A DNA stretch of 64,000 nt. Source: Candidatus Bathyarchaeota archaeon (GTDB lineage: Archaea > Thermoproteota > Bathyarchaeia > Bathyarchaeales > Bathycorpusculaceae). This document shows, one piece after another, positions 36,288 to 43,770 of the stretch; the stretch's first letter is position 1, and the number at the start of each line of letters is the position of its first letter. Position numbers and translations under genes: made by a program. The notes beneath the pieces were generated by a model that was not told where the DNA came from, ran no database searches, and saw only the letters and a program-made list of their open reading frames with translations. The stretch spans positions 224,716-288,715 of the forward strand of contig JAOZIE010000008.1 in the NCBI GenBank assembly GCA_026014485.1, read 5' to 3'.

Positions 36288-36921
36288 TTTTTGTTCCTCT
36301 GTTAGGTTGCGTTTGCTTCTTGGCGTACTCATACAGCAACAGGTTAACCAAAACCAACACAACAGCAAAGCCCCCCCAAAACGCGACGGTTGATGGTGTG
36401 CTCCACGCAGTTACATCTGTGAAAACGTGAATGGCAAGGAAAACGCTGAGCATGACGGCATTTGCGGTGGTGGCGGCAATTTTGAAGGCGTTTCTTCCTC
36501 TGTCAGTTTGGATTCTTGGTGTGAACCATTTTGATGTTTTGTACAGTGTGCCTTCAGCGTTGAGTCTTAGTCCCCACAAAATGAAAGACACCGAAGAGGA
36601 CACAATGAGAACTAGACCTGTAATCAGCATAGTCCACCCTTCCAACGTCGCAGGCGCTGTGTACCCCCACCCCGGATTAGCCTTCGGAGTATACCACTGC
36701 GGCGAAATATAATAGGGGATAAGTATGAAAAATAGCCCCGCCAAGAGCGTCGTGATTGCTGCTCCGCCATAAACTCGCGTAGGCAAAGCTTTCCGCTTTG
36801 GCTTCACCTGAACCATTCGGTTTTTCGGTTGATTTGGAAAGGCTACATCTTTTGGAAGCCAGCCTCGAATACCTGCTTCCCTTTGTTTTTTTCGGTCCTC
36901 GTTTTTAACTGGTTTTTTCAA
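36277..36921 (-). CDS. RGWLPKE protein 9: four-TM membrane protein
   Basis: About 214 aa from TTG 36921, chosen because GAGGGAG stands just before it and because codons further up (to 36999) are not protein-like. The basic start (LKKPVKNEDRKKQREAG) ends in IRGWLPKD at about 18-25; four hydrophobic segments follow near 47-70, 88-115, 140-160 and 175-200. Between the second and third lies KTSKWFTPRIQTDRGRNAF, probably cytoplasmic. No further domain. Overlaps the next gene by 11 nt and starts 84 nt after its predecessor. Confidence 0.75.
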   Translation of the reverse strand: MKKPVKNEDRKKQREAGIRGWLPKDVAFPNQPKNRMVQVKPKRKALPTRVYGGAAITTLLAGLFFILIPYYISPQWYTPKANPGWGYTAPATLEGWTMLITGLVLIVSSSVSFILWGLRLNAEGTLYKTSKWFTPRIQTDRGRNAFKIAATTANAVMLSVFLAIHVFTDVTAWSTPSTVAFWGGFAVVLVLVNLLLYEYAKKQTQPNRGTKNEL

Positions 36922-37005
36922 ACGGTTCTCCCTCTTTTTTTCGAGATTTTGTTTCCAGCAAATGTGGCCCGCCGTGGATGCGGCTTTGCAGTGAGTCAAG
37001 CATTT

Positions 37006-37323
37006 TCATGCTTCTGTTTCCCTTTGCTGCTTTTCTTTGCGCCTAGCCCAAACAGAAACAGCCCATATCATGGTCCAGGTCATTCCACATACCGCGGTAG
37101 GCCAGATATATGCGCCAACCCCTTTGGTTAAACCCCCTATGCTTCCAACAATGAGAAGCAATCCGCTTGCAACCGCTCCCACCATGACAGCTCTTGCCAT
37201 CCAGCGAACCATAGGTGAAAACCTTTGTTCCGCTGCTTTTTGGGCAATGGGGTACGTTGGCTCTTTCGGAAGCCAACCACGAACTCGGTTTTTTAAGCCA
37301 TCTAAATACTTGAGCGACTCCAC
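37006..37323 (-). CDS. RGWLPKE protein 8: two-TM membrane protein
   Basis: 105 aa from GTG 37323 with AGAGGTGAT a few nt before it. RGWLPKEPTYP at about 15-25 follows MESLKYLDGLKNRV; two hydrophobic helices (about 40-62 and 68-92) and a highly charged end (RRKEKQQRETEA). Both ends are probably in the cytoplasm. The gene begins 4 nt after the stop of protein 7. Beyond the N-terminal motif it does not resemble its neighbours. Confidence 0.75.
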   Translation of the reverse strand: MESLKYLDGLKNRVRGWLPKEPTYPIAQKAAEQRFSPMVRWMARAVMVGAVASGLLLIVGSIGGLTKGVGAYIWPTAVCGMTWTMIWAVSVWARRKEKQQRETEA

Positions 37324-37327
37324 AACA

Positions 37328-37645
37328 TCACCTCTTTTTGCATTTTCCCTTTAGATTTGCTCGGTTATGATTTCTTGAAAGCATAACGCTTGAAAATACA
37401 GCAACAAAACCTCCCACCACTCCTGCGGCGAACGATGCATAAGACCCTGCACCTAGAACTTGCAGTGCGCCCATTGTGATGGACACGGCAGCGAATGCAG
37501 CAGCAAAAACGCCGATGTAGACTGCCTTTTCTGGTTTTTTGTTTTGTTGATGCACTTTGTTTCTTCTGTTTTGGAGATTCGGAAAAGACGGCTCCTTAGG
37601 AAGCCAGCCTCGAATCTGATTCTGCAAGGTCTTCTTAGCGTTCAT
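37328..37645 (-). CDS. RGWLPKE protein 7: two-TM membrane protein
   Basis: 105 aa. MNAKKTLQNQIRGWLPKEP is the best representative of the shared N-terminus, with SFP after it. A hydrophilic linker (about 22-40, rich in N, Q, K) precedes two hydrophobic helices (about 42-62 and 68-90). GAGGGGAAAG lies just before the ATG as a strong ribosome-binding site. The tail is basic (KGKCKKR). Confidence 0.78.
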   Translation of the reverse strand: MNAKKTLQNQIRGWLPKEPSFPNLQNRRNKVHQQNKKPEKAVYIGVFAAAFAAVSITMGALQVLGAGSYASFAAGVVGGFVAVFSSVMLSRNHNRANLKGKCKKR

Positions 37646-37702
37646 GTTCTTTCCCCTCGGTTGTTCTATAGTTTTTAGTTCAGTTTCTTGCGTGTTTTTT
37701 TG

Positions 37703-38179
37703 TTAATATAGCCCCGCTTTTTTTCCAACTTTGTCGCCGATGAAGGCTCCTGCCCCGACTAAAGTGACGAAGAGCAGCAGAGAGTATGGAAACAGAAGCG
37801 GACGGCCCAAGATGCTGACTGCTATGGCGGGAATCGCGAACCCACACAATAACCCCGAGCATAACACAAAGACCCTTCTGCTCTCCTTTGGGTGCCTCTT
37901 GTAGTATTCTCGACCGTAGGCAAGGTAAAAGGCTACGGCAACCCCTGCATATATTACCGTTGCAACTAGGCGGTTGACGACGTTTTCCGCTATAAAAGGC
38001 ATGTAAACTGTAACAACCAAGACTACTATAAGCGATAACACCGCGATTACGCCTATGTACCGCAGAACTTTCAAAGCCTTAGATGGGGCTTCAGCCGCCT
38101 TTACCGTGTTGCTTGGTGGATTACTCTCTTTTGGAAGCACCCCTCGAATGTGCCCTTGGAGGTGTTTTTTGAGGTTCAT
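37703..38179 (-). CDS. RGWLPKE protein 6: four-TM membrane protein, Trp replaced
   Basis: 158 aa. The motif reads RGVLPKES (residues 12-19) after MNLKKHLQGHI, so the otherwise conserved Trp is Val. Four hydrophobic helices follow (about 42-64, 70-90, 103-122 and 126-148), with a charged loop (GREYYKRHPKESRR) between the second and third. Its ATG overlaps the stop of protein 5 by 4 nt. Confidence 0.75.
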   Translation of the reverse strand: MNLKKHLQGHIRGVLPKESNPPSNTVKAAEAPSKALKVLRYIGVIAVLSLIVVLVVTVYMPFIAENVVNRLVATVIYAGVAVAFYLAYGREYYKRHPKESRRVFVLCSGLLCGFAIPAIAVSILGRPLLFPYSLLLFVTLVGAGAFIGDKVGKKAGLY

Positions 38180-38511
38180 GTTTTCACTTCTCCATCTGTT
38201 GTGTGTGCTTGCTTTTTGAAGTGCCTGTACGAAATGAAGTTGGCTAAAATCATTACAAGTACAAGGGCACTAAATGCGGTGACGGATACTGCGGTGCTCT
38301 TGCTGAATGGGTCAACTAAGAAGCGGATGCCCCCGACAACGGCAAAAACAATTGCGTTAATCTTGATTGATGCTTTGAAGAATCTATTTTCCCAATCTTT
38401 CGCTTCTTTATGTCTAAGCCTTGACGCTTTGCTTAATGGCAGACGTGGCATAGCCTGCTCTTTGGGTAGCCAACCGCGAATTCGATCCCCAACTTGTTTC
38501 TTTACATTCAT
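38176..38511 (-). CDS. RGWLPKE protein 5: two-TM membrane protein
   Basis: About 111 aa from ATG 38511; ATG 38520 adds three residues. MNVKKQVGDRIRGWLPKEQ, then a basic stretch (LSKASRLRHKEAKDWENRFFK) and two hydrophobic helices (about 50-68 and 76-98), ending SYRHFKKQAHTTDGEVKT. The stop overlaps the start of protein 6 by 4 nt, and the gene begins 9-18 nt after protein 4. Confidence 0.75.
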   Translation of the reverse strand: MNVKKQVGDRIRGWLPKEQAMPRLPLSKASRLRHKEAKDWENRFFKASIKINAIVFAVVGGIRFLVDPFSKSTAVSVTAFSALVLVMILANFISYRHFKKQAHTTDGEVKT

Positions 38512-38529
38512 GGATTTCATGTACCCCTG

Positions 38530-39057
38530 TTATCTGTAGGGTTCAAAGTTTCTTCGTTTGCCAATCAAGTACCCTATTAATGCGCCTGCCATAATGGGTA
38601 AACCTAGCAGAAGAATTACAGTAGGCCAATATCCTACGTAGCTGCTTAATGCTTTCATACGTTCCGCGCCAAAGATGAAAAATACCAAGACAAAGCTAAT
38701 TGGGAAGGCTATTAATGCAGGACCTATTATGAATGCGGCTCGGTTTGCAATTTGGATAGCCTTTGTTGCACGGTATTTTGTTTGGATATGCCAGATTACG
38801 AAGGGCAACGGAAGAAATAGAAGAAGTACAAGAACGCCGCCAAGCAATGTAGTCTCGTTAATGTAGGACAGGAAATACAAAATGACCTGTATGGCTGCCA
38901 GAATGATATAAGATATGGCAAGCAGAGTCAAATAGTGTCTCCATGACCTAGACGCTTCCAGCGGCTCGCAATTGTTTTTCAGATTGCTGCTTGCAGGCTT
39001 AGGCTCTTTTGGAATCCAGCCTCTGAGACGATTTTCCAACGTTTTTAGAGCGTTCAT
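38530..39057 (-). CDS. RGWLPKE protein 4: four-TM membrane protein
   Basis: 175 aa from ATG 39057. The longer open frame up to 39318 runs through protein 3 in another frame and is not real. MNALKTLENRLRGWIPKEP, then a polar linker, then four hydrophobic helices (about 40-62, 65-88, 105-128 and 138-160) with a basic loop (HIQTKYRATKAIQIANR). The ATG overlaps the stop of protein 3 by 4 nt. Confidence 0.77.
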   Translation of the reverse strand: MNALKTLENRLRGWIPKEPKPASSNLKNNCEPLEASRSWRHYLTLLAISYIILAAIQVILYFLSYINETTLLGGVLVLLLFLPLPFVIWHIQTKYRATKAIQIANRAAFIIGPALIAFPISFVLVFFIFGAERMKALSSYVGYWPTVILLLGLPIMAGALIGYLIGKRRNFEPYR

Positions 39058-39356
39058 GTTATGGCGCTCCTTTTCTTGCTCTGCCTCAGAACGGCAACAA
39101 CTGCGACAACGGATATGCAGACAACCAAAAGCACGACAAAAACGTACAGTCCTATTCCTGAGAGTAGCCCTAAACCTAAAGCCGCGTCTAAACTGCCCAA
39201 TAATGAGCCTGCAAAACCCATAACAAAAATCAAAATTCCGAAGCGAACGCCTGCTACTGGATTTTGGGGTTTTTTCGTTTGTTGATATTTTGATACCCTT
39301 AATTCTTCTGGCGCCCAACCTCTGGTTTGTAGTTCGGTGTTTCTCTTGTTTGTCAT
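39054..39356 (-). CDS. RGWLPKE protein 3: divergent motif, three hydrophobic segments
   Basis: 100 aa. The motif is RGWAPEEL (about 12-19), the most divergent copy, after MTNKRNTELQT. A very hydrophobic, glycine-rich body (about 36-92) can hold two to three helices; the end is basic (RQSKKRSAIT). It is the first gene after the ABC permease, 88 nt downstream of it, with nothing recognisable in that gap. Confidence 0.7.
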   Translation of the reverse strand: MTNKRNTELQTRGWAPEELRVSKYQQTKKPQNPVAGVRFGILIFVMGFAGSLLGSLDAALGLGLLSGIGLYVFVVLLVVCISVVAVVAVLRQSKKRSAIT

Positions 39357-39444
39357 GCTTTCAACTCCCGAGTCAGCTTACAAATGGCATGGCTTAACTT
39401 TGGTCGAAAGATGCTTGTGACAAACAACTCAAAAAATAGTGTAG

Positions 39445-40180
39445 TCATAGAATCTTCAGCACCAGGTTTTCTTTATTTAGTCTGTTTTTGAGGTAGGGTG
39501 AGATTGATAGTAAGCTAAGAGCCAGTAGCCCTTCAACACCGGCAATGAGCAGATTGCTGGAAGCGACAAACCCCGTTAAGTTTTGTAGGTATGGTACCGC
39601 CATAAATATGCCATAACTTAGGAAAAATGACATAACCAAAGTTACTGAACCAAGTCTGGGCGATTTAAGGAATAAACAGCCGATAACCTCTACCAAACCA
39701 ATTCCGAGCAGTAACAAAATGATAAATTGAAAAATTGAAAGAATATCCGGCAAGAATAGGGTATGATAAATAAACGAGTTAGCTACACCAACAAGCACTA
39801 AAACCATTACAATTGTAGCCAGGTACAGTGAATAAAACTGTTGATAGGGTCTTGCCTGTTACGATGTCTTTTAAGGTTATAGACGTAGCTAAATCGCCTT
39901 CTAGAGTTGTTTTCAGCCTGTGTGATTGATAGCTTTGGTTCAAGAAAAAGAAGCTTGCTAACAAAAAGAGAGGCAGCGAGAATACCGAGAAAATGCTGTT
40001 GAGTTTTGTCTGCATGAAAGCAGCATCAACCGTAATTCCGCTTGTGTTTAAAAGGGCAATTACTCCAAAAATTAAGCCGTAGGCGAAAATGAATATATTC
40101 ATACGCAGCAGGGAAGATTTTCTTGCTTTCACATCCTGCACTTCCCGCCAGAAAATAGCCTTAGCTTCATTTCGTAACAT
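39445..40180 (-). pseudogene. ABC-2 type permease with a frame disruption
   Basis: Two overlapping frames together make one permease. The first (40180 down to 39779) holds MLRNEAKAIFWREVQDVKARK, a helix, and ends in non-membrane sequence after GKTLSTVLF. The second (39445 up to about 39840) resumes with YSLYLATIVMVLVLVGVANSF and four more helices. The switch falls in an AT-rich stretch near 39825-39845. Joined, the product would be about 245 residues with six helices, normal for a small NatB/ABC-2 permease. It may be a real mutation, an assembly error, or a translational frameshift; neighbours are intact. It overlaps the ATPase stop by 14 nt. Confidence 0.7.
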
Positions 40181-41114
40181 CAACCGCCGCCTCAACTTTT
40201 TTCTTGTCTTCCCTTATTATATCCAAATAGACCTCCTCTAAACTGCTTTGAATAATGCTTGAACTAAACACCTTCACACCTTCTTTGATGAGCACTTCCA
40301 GCAAGTCGGGTGCGTTTTCGTAACTTTTCAGGGTAATCAGCAGCCTATTCGCAGTTGCTGCTTTAAAGTCGGATACAAAACCCAGCCTTGACAGTATCTT
40401 TTCAGTAACAGCTAATTTATCGACAGATACCTCAAATAAGGGCACATTATGTCTACTTCGCAGGTTACCAAGCGAATCGTTGACTATTATCCTGCCTTTT
40501 TTTAGAATAATTATCTGTGTAGCTATCTTCTGGATTTCCTCCAGATCATGGGAGCTTAGAAGGATCGTTTTTTCCAGGTTCTCAAGCTTCATTATGGCCT
40601 CTCTAACGATGATTCGGGCTTCAGGGTCTAAACCCGATGTTATTTCATCAAAAATAAGCAGTTCTGGGTCATGCAGTAAGGATTTAGCGATTGCGAGTTT
40701 TTGGCGCATACCTTTTGAAAAGGTGCCGACTTTGTCGTTGCGTCTGTCCCAGAGGTTCATGAATTCTAATAGTTCTTTGACTCTGCCCTCTTTATCGCGA
40801 ATATTGTAAATTCGGCTGTAGTAGCTGAGGTTTACTTCGGCGCTCAGATTATCGTAGAAGCCTGCGTTTTCTAATACGACTCCTACCCTTCGCCGGTCTG
40901 CCTCGGATGCCTTCTTATCAAACAAAAATGCGTTGCCCGAAGTCGGTTTTAGTAAATCAAGGATAATTCGTATTGTTGTGGTTTTTCCTGCGCCATTTGG
41001 TCCTAGGTACCCTAAAGTTTCGCCTTTTTTTAGGGTAAAGCTGACATCGGTTAAAATGTTACGTTCACCGATTGATTTGGTGACATTCTTTAAAACCAAG
41101 ATGTCTTCTACCAT
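40167..41114 (-). CDS. ABC transporter ATP-binding protein (CcmA/NatA type)
   Basis: 315 aa from ATG 41114. Walker A GPNGAGKTT, Q-loop region GVVLENAGF, signature TFSKGMRQKL (a variant of LSGGQ), Walker B LLIFDEITSGLD and the switch His in SSHDLEEI. The C-terminal 90 residues form the extra domain common in ABC-2 exporters of the DrrA/NatA kind. It powers the permease encoded directly downstream. It sits inside the RGWLPKE operon, overlapping protein 2 by 7 nt, which implies a shared task; the substrate is unknown. Confidence 0.9.
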   Translation of the reverse strand: MVEDILVLKNVTKSIGERNILTDVSFTLKKGETLGYLGPNGAGKTTTIRIILDLLKPTSGNAFLFDKKASEADRRRVGVVLENAGFYDNLSAEVNLSYYSRIYNIRDKEGRVKELLEFMNLWDRRNDKVGTFSKGMRQKLAIAKSLLHDPELLIFDEITSGLDPEARIIVREAIMKLENLEKTILLSSHDLEEIQKIATQIIILKKGRIIVNDSLGNLRSRHNVPLFEVSVDKLAVTEKILSRLGFVSDFKAATANRLLITLKSYENAPDLLEVLIKEGVKVFSSSIIQSSLEEVYLDIIREDKKKVEAAVDVTK

Positions 41115-41662
41115 GAAGCACCCGCTCTCTTTCTTAGGGGTCTTGTTTGTTTTATGCGAACCAGCAGAATGATGGATGATACTCCGATGATTATGCCTGT
41201 GGCAGTGAAATACAGGCTCCAACTGCGTTCTGGTGCATAAGCTGGAGATAGTGCTCCCTGTATTCCCCACACAACCGCCAAAGTAACGCATATACTGACC
41301 CACATTTTCAATTTGTATCCGCTCGCTTTATGAGGCGTCGTTTGCTGTTGGGTTGGTAGATTCATGTCTTTTGGCACCCAGCCTAAATCGACTATCTTAA
41401 AGCGGTTTTTCTGTTTTCTTTTGATAGAGAGAACGCTGGCAAGGTCAGTTACGACTATTGCAGCAATCACCCTGCTCAGGGGGTAATGGAAGAGGAAATA
41501 ATTGGCTGCAAGAGAGGCAAGCGTTATTACCAGTGGCGCCATCAAAAGGGGCTTCCAGCTCACTAATTGAGGAAGTTTGCGTTCTTTGAATCCTCTCATG
41601 GTGTCACTTGGTACATTTGCTTTTTTAGGAATCCAGCTGTGAAAATGATTTTTTAAGCCCAC
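41108..41662 (-). CDS. RGWLPKE protein 2: tandem module with two motifs
   Basis: 184 aa. It holds the motif twice: FHSWIPKKANVP at about 7-18 and, after two hydrophobic helices (about 38-58 and 63-82), DLGWVPKDMNLP at about 93-104, again followed by two helices (about 120-140 and 148-168). The protein looks like two single modules fused head to tail, which defines the unit as motif, short linker and two helices. The basic segment before the second motif (KRKQKNRFK) puts both motifs on the cytoplasmic side. Starts 3 nt after protein 1 and overlaps the ATPase start by 7 nt. Confidence 0.77.
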   Translation of the reverse strand: MGLKNHFHSWIPKKANVPSDTMRGFKERKLPQLVSWKPLLMAPLVITLASLAANYFLFHYPLSRVIAAIVVTDLASVLSIKRKQKNRFKIVDLGWVPKDMNLPTQQQTTPHKASGYKLKMWVSICVTLAVVWGIQGALSPAYAPERSWSLYFTATGIIIGVSSIILLVRIKQTRPLRKRAGASW

Positions 41663-41665
41663 TTT

Positions 41666-42166
41666 TTAGTCCCTCCGTGGAGCCAACCAGTTGAGAAGTT
41701 TTTTAGAGAGCTCTTTTTTACCACAAACGTAAGCTGCCACCGCAAACAAAAGAGGCACATGAACCGCTGATAGTAATCCAATCATAACGGCTCTCAAAAG
41801 AAAACTAGAGGGCACAGAAAAAATAGTCAGTGCAACTAAGATGCCGCCTAAACTGATAACCGCCAGTTGCAGAGCCACCTCAAGCTTAGGATTCAACTCT
41901 TTGCCCAGCTGCGCCAAAGCATCCAGCGCCAAAGCACCACCCCAAACGGATGCAGTCCAAAGAAAAAGCACGCCCACAACGTCGTCCCTGAGAAGATTGA
42001 TGGCAGATAGAATTATCCAGCCCACTGTTATCAGCAGTCTTCTTTTTGGAAGCTGAATTTTTTGTGGGGCTCTAACTTTAGGGTTAACTATAGAATAACT
42101 TGGCAGTCTCGGCTCTTTTGGAACCCAACCTCTAATCTGGTCTTTCCAGCTCTTTCTTACATTCAT
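41666..42166 (-). CDS. RGWLPKE protein 1: four-TM membrane protein
   Basis: 166 aa. MNVRKSWKDQIRGWVPKEP, a proline-rich linker (RLPSYSIVNPKVRAPQK), then four hydrophobic helices (about 45-63, 66-85, 95-118 and 122-145) and a basic end (SKKLLNWLAPRRD), which oddly carries a second LNWLAPR echo of the motif. Its ATG overlaps the stop of the HTH gene by 4 nt, so it is translated from the same message. Confidence 0.77.
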   Translation of the reverse strand: MNVRKSWKDQIRGWVPKEPRLPSYSIVNPKVRAPQKIQLPKRRLLITVGWIILSAINLLRDDVVGVLFLWTASVWGGALALDALAQLGKELNPKLEVALQLAVISLGGILVALTIFSVPSSFLLRAVMIGLLSAVHVPLLFAVAAYVCGKKELSKKLLNWLAPRRD

Positions 42167-42645
42167 GCTCTCAACTCTGGAATAAGCTTAGAGAATATTT
42201 GGTGTGCTAGTCTGGATGGGTGAATGTTGTCTGTGTTTTCTATTTCTATGCCTCTTTCTTTGGCGATGTCTAGAAGGTATTGTTTTATTTGGTTGAGAAA
42301 TGCGGGGTCGGTGACTTCTTCGGGGTTGTCGTGCCAGTACCACACTTTGATGCCGTGGCTGGTGGTGTAGGTGACGACGGCTTTGCGTTTGAGTGCGGGG
42401 TGGTAGCCGAGTAGCACGGCGTTTTTGGCGTTGAGTCGGGTGACTTGGAGTTCGTTGACTTGTGCTACTTCCAGAAGTGCCTTGGAGATTTTTGCCTCTG
42501 CTGCCAGCCGCGTCTGGTTGACGTATTGTCTGCTGGTTTTGAGTTTTTCAGCTATGGCTGCGATGGAGTTTCCCGCGGTGGTTAGGGACCAGACTGCCAT
42601 CTGTTTGGGGCTGAGTGGGGTGGCGAAGGAGCAGTTTGGTTTCAT
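42163..42645 (-). CDS. Tfx-like helix-turn-helix protein, first gene of RGWLPKE operon
   Basis: 160 aa. Residues about 11-60 form a sigma-region-4/Tfx-like HTH (LSPKQMAVWSLTTAGNSIAAIAEKLKT, recognition helix SRQYVNQTRLAAEAKI). The C-terminal 95 residues are alpha/beta (KAVVTYTTSHGIKVWYWHD) and may sense a ligand. It is the promoter-proximal gene and overlaps protein 1 by 4 nt, so autoregulation of the operon is likely though not shown. Archaeal Tfx binds near a molybdenum-responsive operon in Methanothermobacter; only the fold, not that role, is transferred here. Confidence 0.7.
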   Translation of the reverse strand: MKPNCSFATPLSPKQMAVWSLTTAGNSIAAIAEKLKTSRQYVNQTRLAAEAKISKALLEVAQVNELQVTRLNAKNAVLLGYHPALKRKAVVTYTTSHGIKVWYWHDNPEEVTDPAFLNQIKQYLLDIAKERGIEIENTDNIHPSRLAHQIFSKLIPELRA

Positions 42646-42674
42646 ACAGCATCATGTAAACACCTAAGTATTTA

Positions 42675-42686
42675 CAAATATTTAAG
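42675..42686 (-). promoter_or_regulatory. TATA box of the RGWLPKE operon
   Basis: Minus-strand CTTAAATATTTG ends 30 nt before the ATG at 42645; it is the only good promoter I see for the whole 6.9-kb gene run. Confidence 0.6.
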
Positions 42687-42738
42687 CCTTCAAGCTAACC
42701 ACAAACCCACACCATAACGTTAGAACGCAGATATTGTT

Positions 42739-42778
42739 CGTTGCAAAAACCTGTAGGGGGTCTACCCTATTGGCATAT
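42739..42778 (-). repeat. Dispersed intergenic element, copy 2 (reversed)
   Basis: Read on the minus strand: TGCCAATAGGGTAGACCCCC then TACAGGTTTTTGCAACG, matching copies 1 and 3. The next bases, GAACAATATCTG, also match copy 3 (GAATCAATATTTG), so these two copies share about 13 bp more (to 42728). Lies about 50 bp upstream of the RGWLPKE operon promoter. Confidence 0.78.
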
Positions 42779-42819
42779 TCACCGTTCATAAAACAAAGAA
42801 AAGAGGGAAAGCAAAGCTG

Positions 42820-43770
42820 CTAATGCCGTTGTGGGACTCTGGAGTTTTTGGTATGCCTAAAAATCAGGATACCTGCCGCTACCACCGCTGCAACCGCTAC
42901 GACGATGAGCAGGTAGTTATAGTTCCCTGTTGACGCTGACGGGGTAGCTTCGGGCTCTTCCTGCTGGTTGCTTAAGCCGCTGGGGGCGGGCGTCGGGGTG
43001 GTTTGGTTTTGCTGTTGTGGCGAGGGGGGTGCAGTTGGGGGACTTTGTGTATTTGTCGGAGTTGGCTGTGCAGTTTGGGTTGGCTGGACAGAGCGGGTTG
43101 TCTGTGGTGTTTCGGTAGCTGTGGGTGCGGGGGTGGGGCTGGGGGTTTGTGTTGGAATTGCGGTCGGCGTGGGGGTAACCGTTGGCTGCAGCGTTGGAGC
43201 AGGAGTAGGCGGAGGTGTTGAATGAATTGTCGGTGTCGGTGAGGGCGTTTGGGTTGGTTGCGGAGTAACGATTATTCCAGGCAGGGTCACGTCGATTTCT
43301 GTTATCAGCCCAATCCAGTAGCTGCCTGGCCATCCTGGAAGAATCAGCTTTGGAGATTGGAGGGGCGTGTTATCGAATTCGTAGGCGATTATCTGCTGCT
43401 TTAGCTCAGGGGTTATGCCGACGTTTACGTGGTACCCGTCGGATGCATAGAAGTCAATGTTTGCCGCTGCATAGTTTACCCCAGCCAAATCCAAGATGTA
43501 GTCCAATTTGACGCCCCCCCAATCAGCCACGCCCACAAACCTGCCTTCACAGTACAACTCTGCATTGACAACGGTTTTAGGCATCACCGTCAAATCGCTC
43601 ATGGAAATGTCGAGGGGTTGCGAAACTGCGCCGACAACTCGAAAGCTCCACTCGCTACCGCTTTGAGCAGAAACAGTAACGGGAACTGCACTAAAAGGTC
43701 CAGCGAAGCTGAATGTGATTAGCGCAAACGTCAAGGCGAAAGCAACGGTTGTCTTGAAAGTTTTGTTCAT
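42820..43770 (-). CDS. Anchored surface protein with molybdopterin-binding-like domain
   Basis: 316 aa. Signal peptide (about 1-36, cleavage near VSAQSG), a domain of about 130 residues with VVNAELYCEGRFVGVADWGGVKLDYIL, which matches the core of sulfite-oxidase-type molybdopterin folds (Cys plus WxGVxL), then a Thr/Pro-rich stalk of about 110 residues and a C-terminal helix (LLIVVAVAAVVAAGILIF) with a basic tail. It should be fixed to the outside of the membrane. The domain is shorter than catalytic sulfite oxidases, so cofactor binding is uncertain. The stalk and anchor resemble those of the metallophosphoesterase at 30410. Confidence 0.75.
   Translation of the reverse strand: MNKTFKTTVAFALTFALITFSFAGPFSAVPVTVSAQSGSEWSFRVVGAVSQPLDISMSDLTVMPKTVVNAELYCEGRFVGVADWGGVKLDYILDLAGVNYAAANIDFYASDGYHVNVGITPELKQQIIAYEFDNTPLQSPKLILPGWPGSYWIGLITEIDVTLPGIIVTPQPTQTPSPTPTIHSTPPPTPAPTLQPTVTPTPTAIPTQTPSPTPAPTATETPQTTRSVQPTQTAQPTPTNTQSPPTAPPSPQQQNQTTPTPAPSGLSNQQEEPEATPSASTGNYNYLLIVVAVAAVVAAGILIFRHTKNSRVPQRH

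Noticed and set aside
38530-39318. 262-codon version of RGWLPKE protein 4
   Set aside because: The first 87 codons lie over protein 3 in another frame; the shared N-terminus MNALKTLENRLRGWIPKE marks the true start at 39057.
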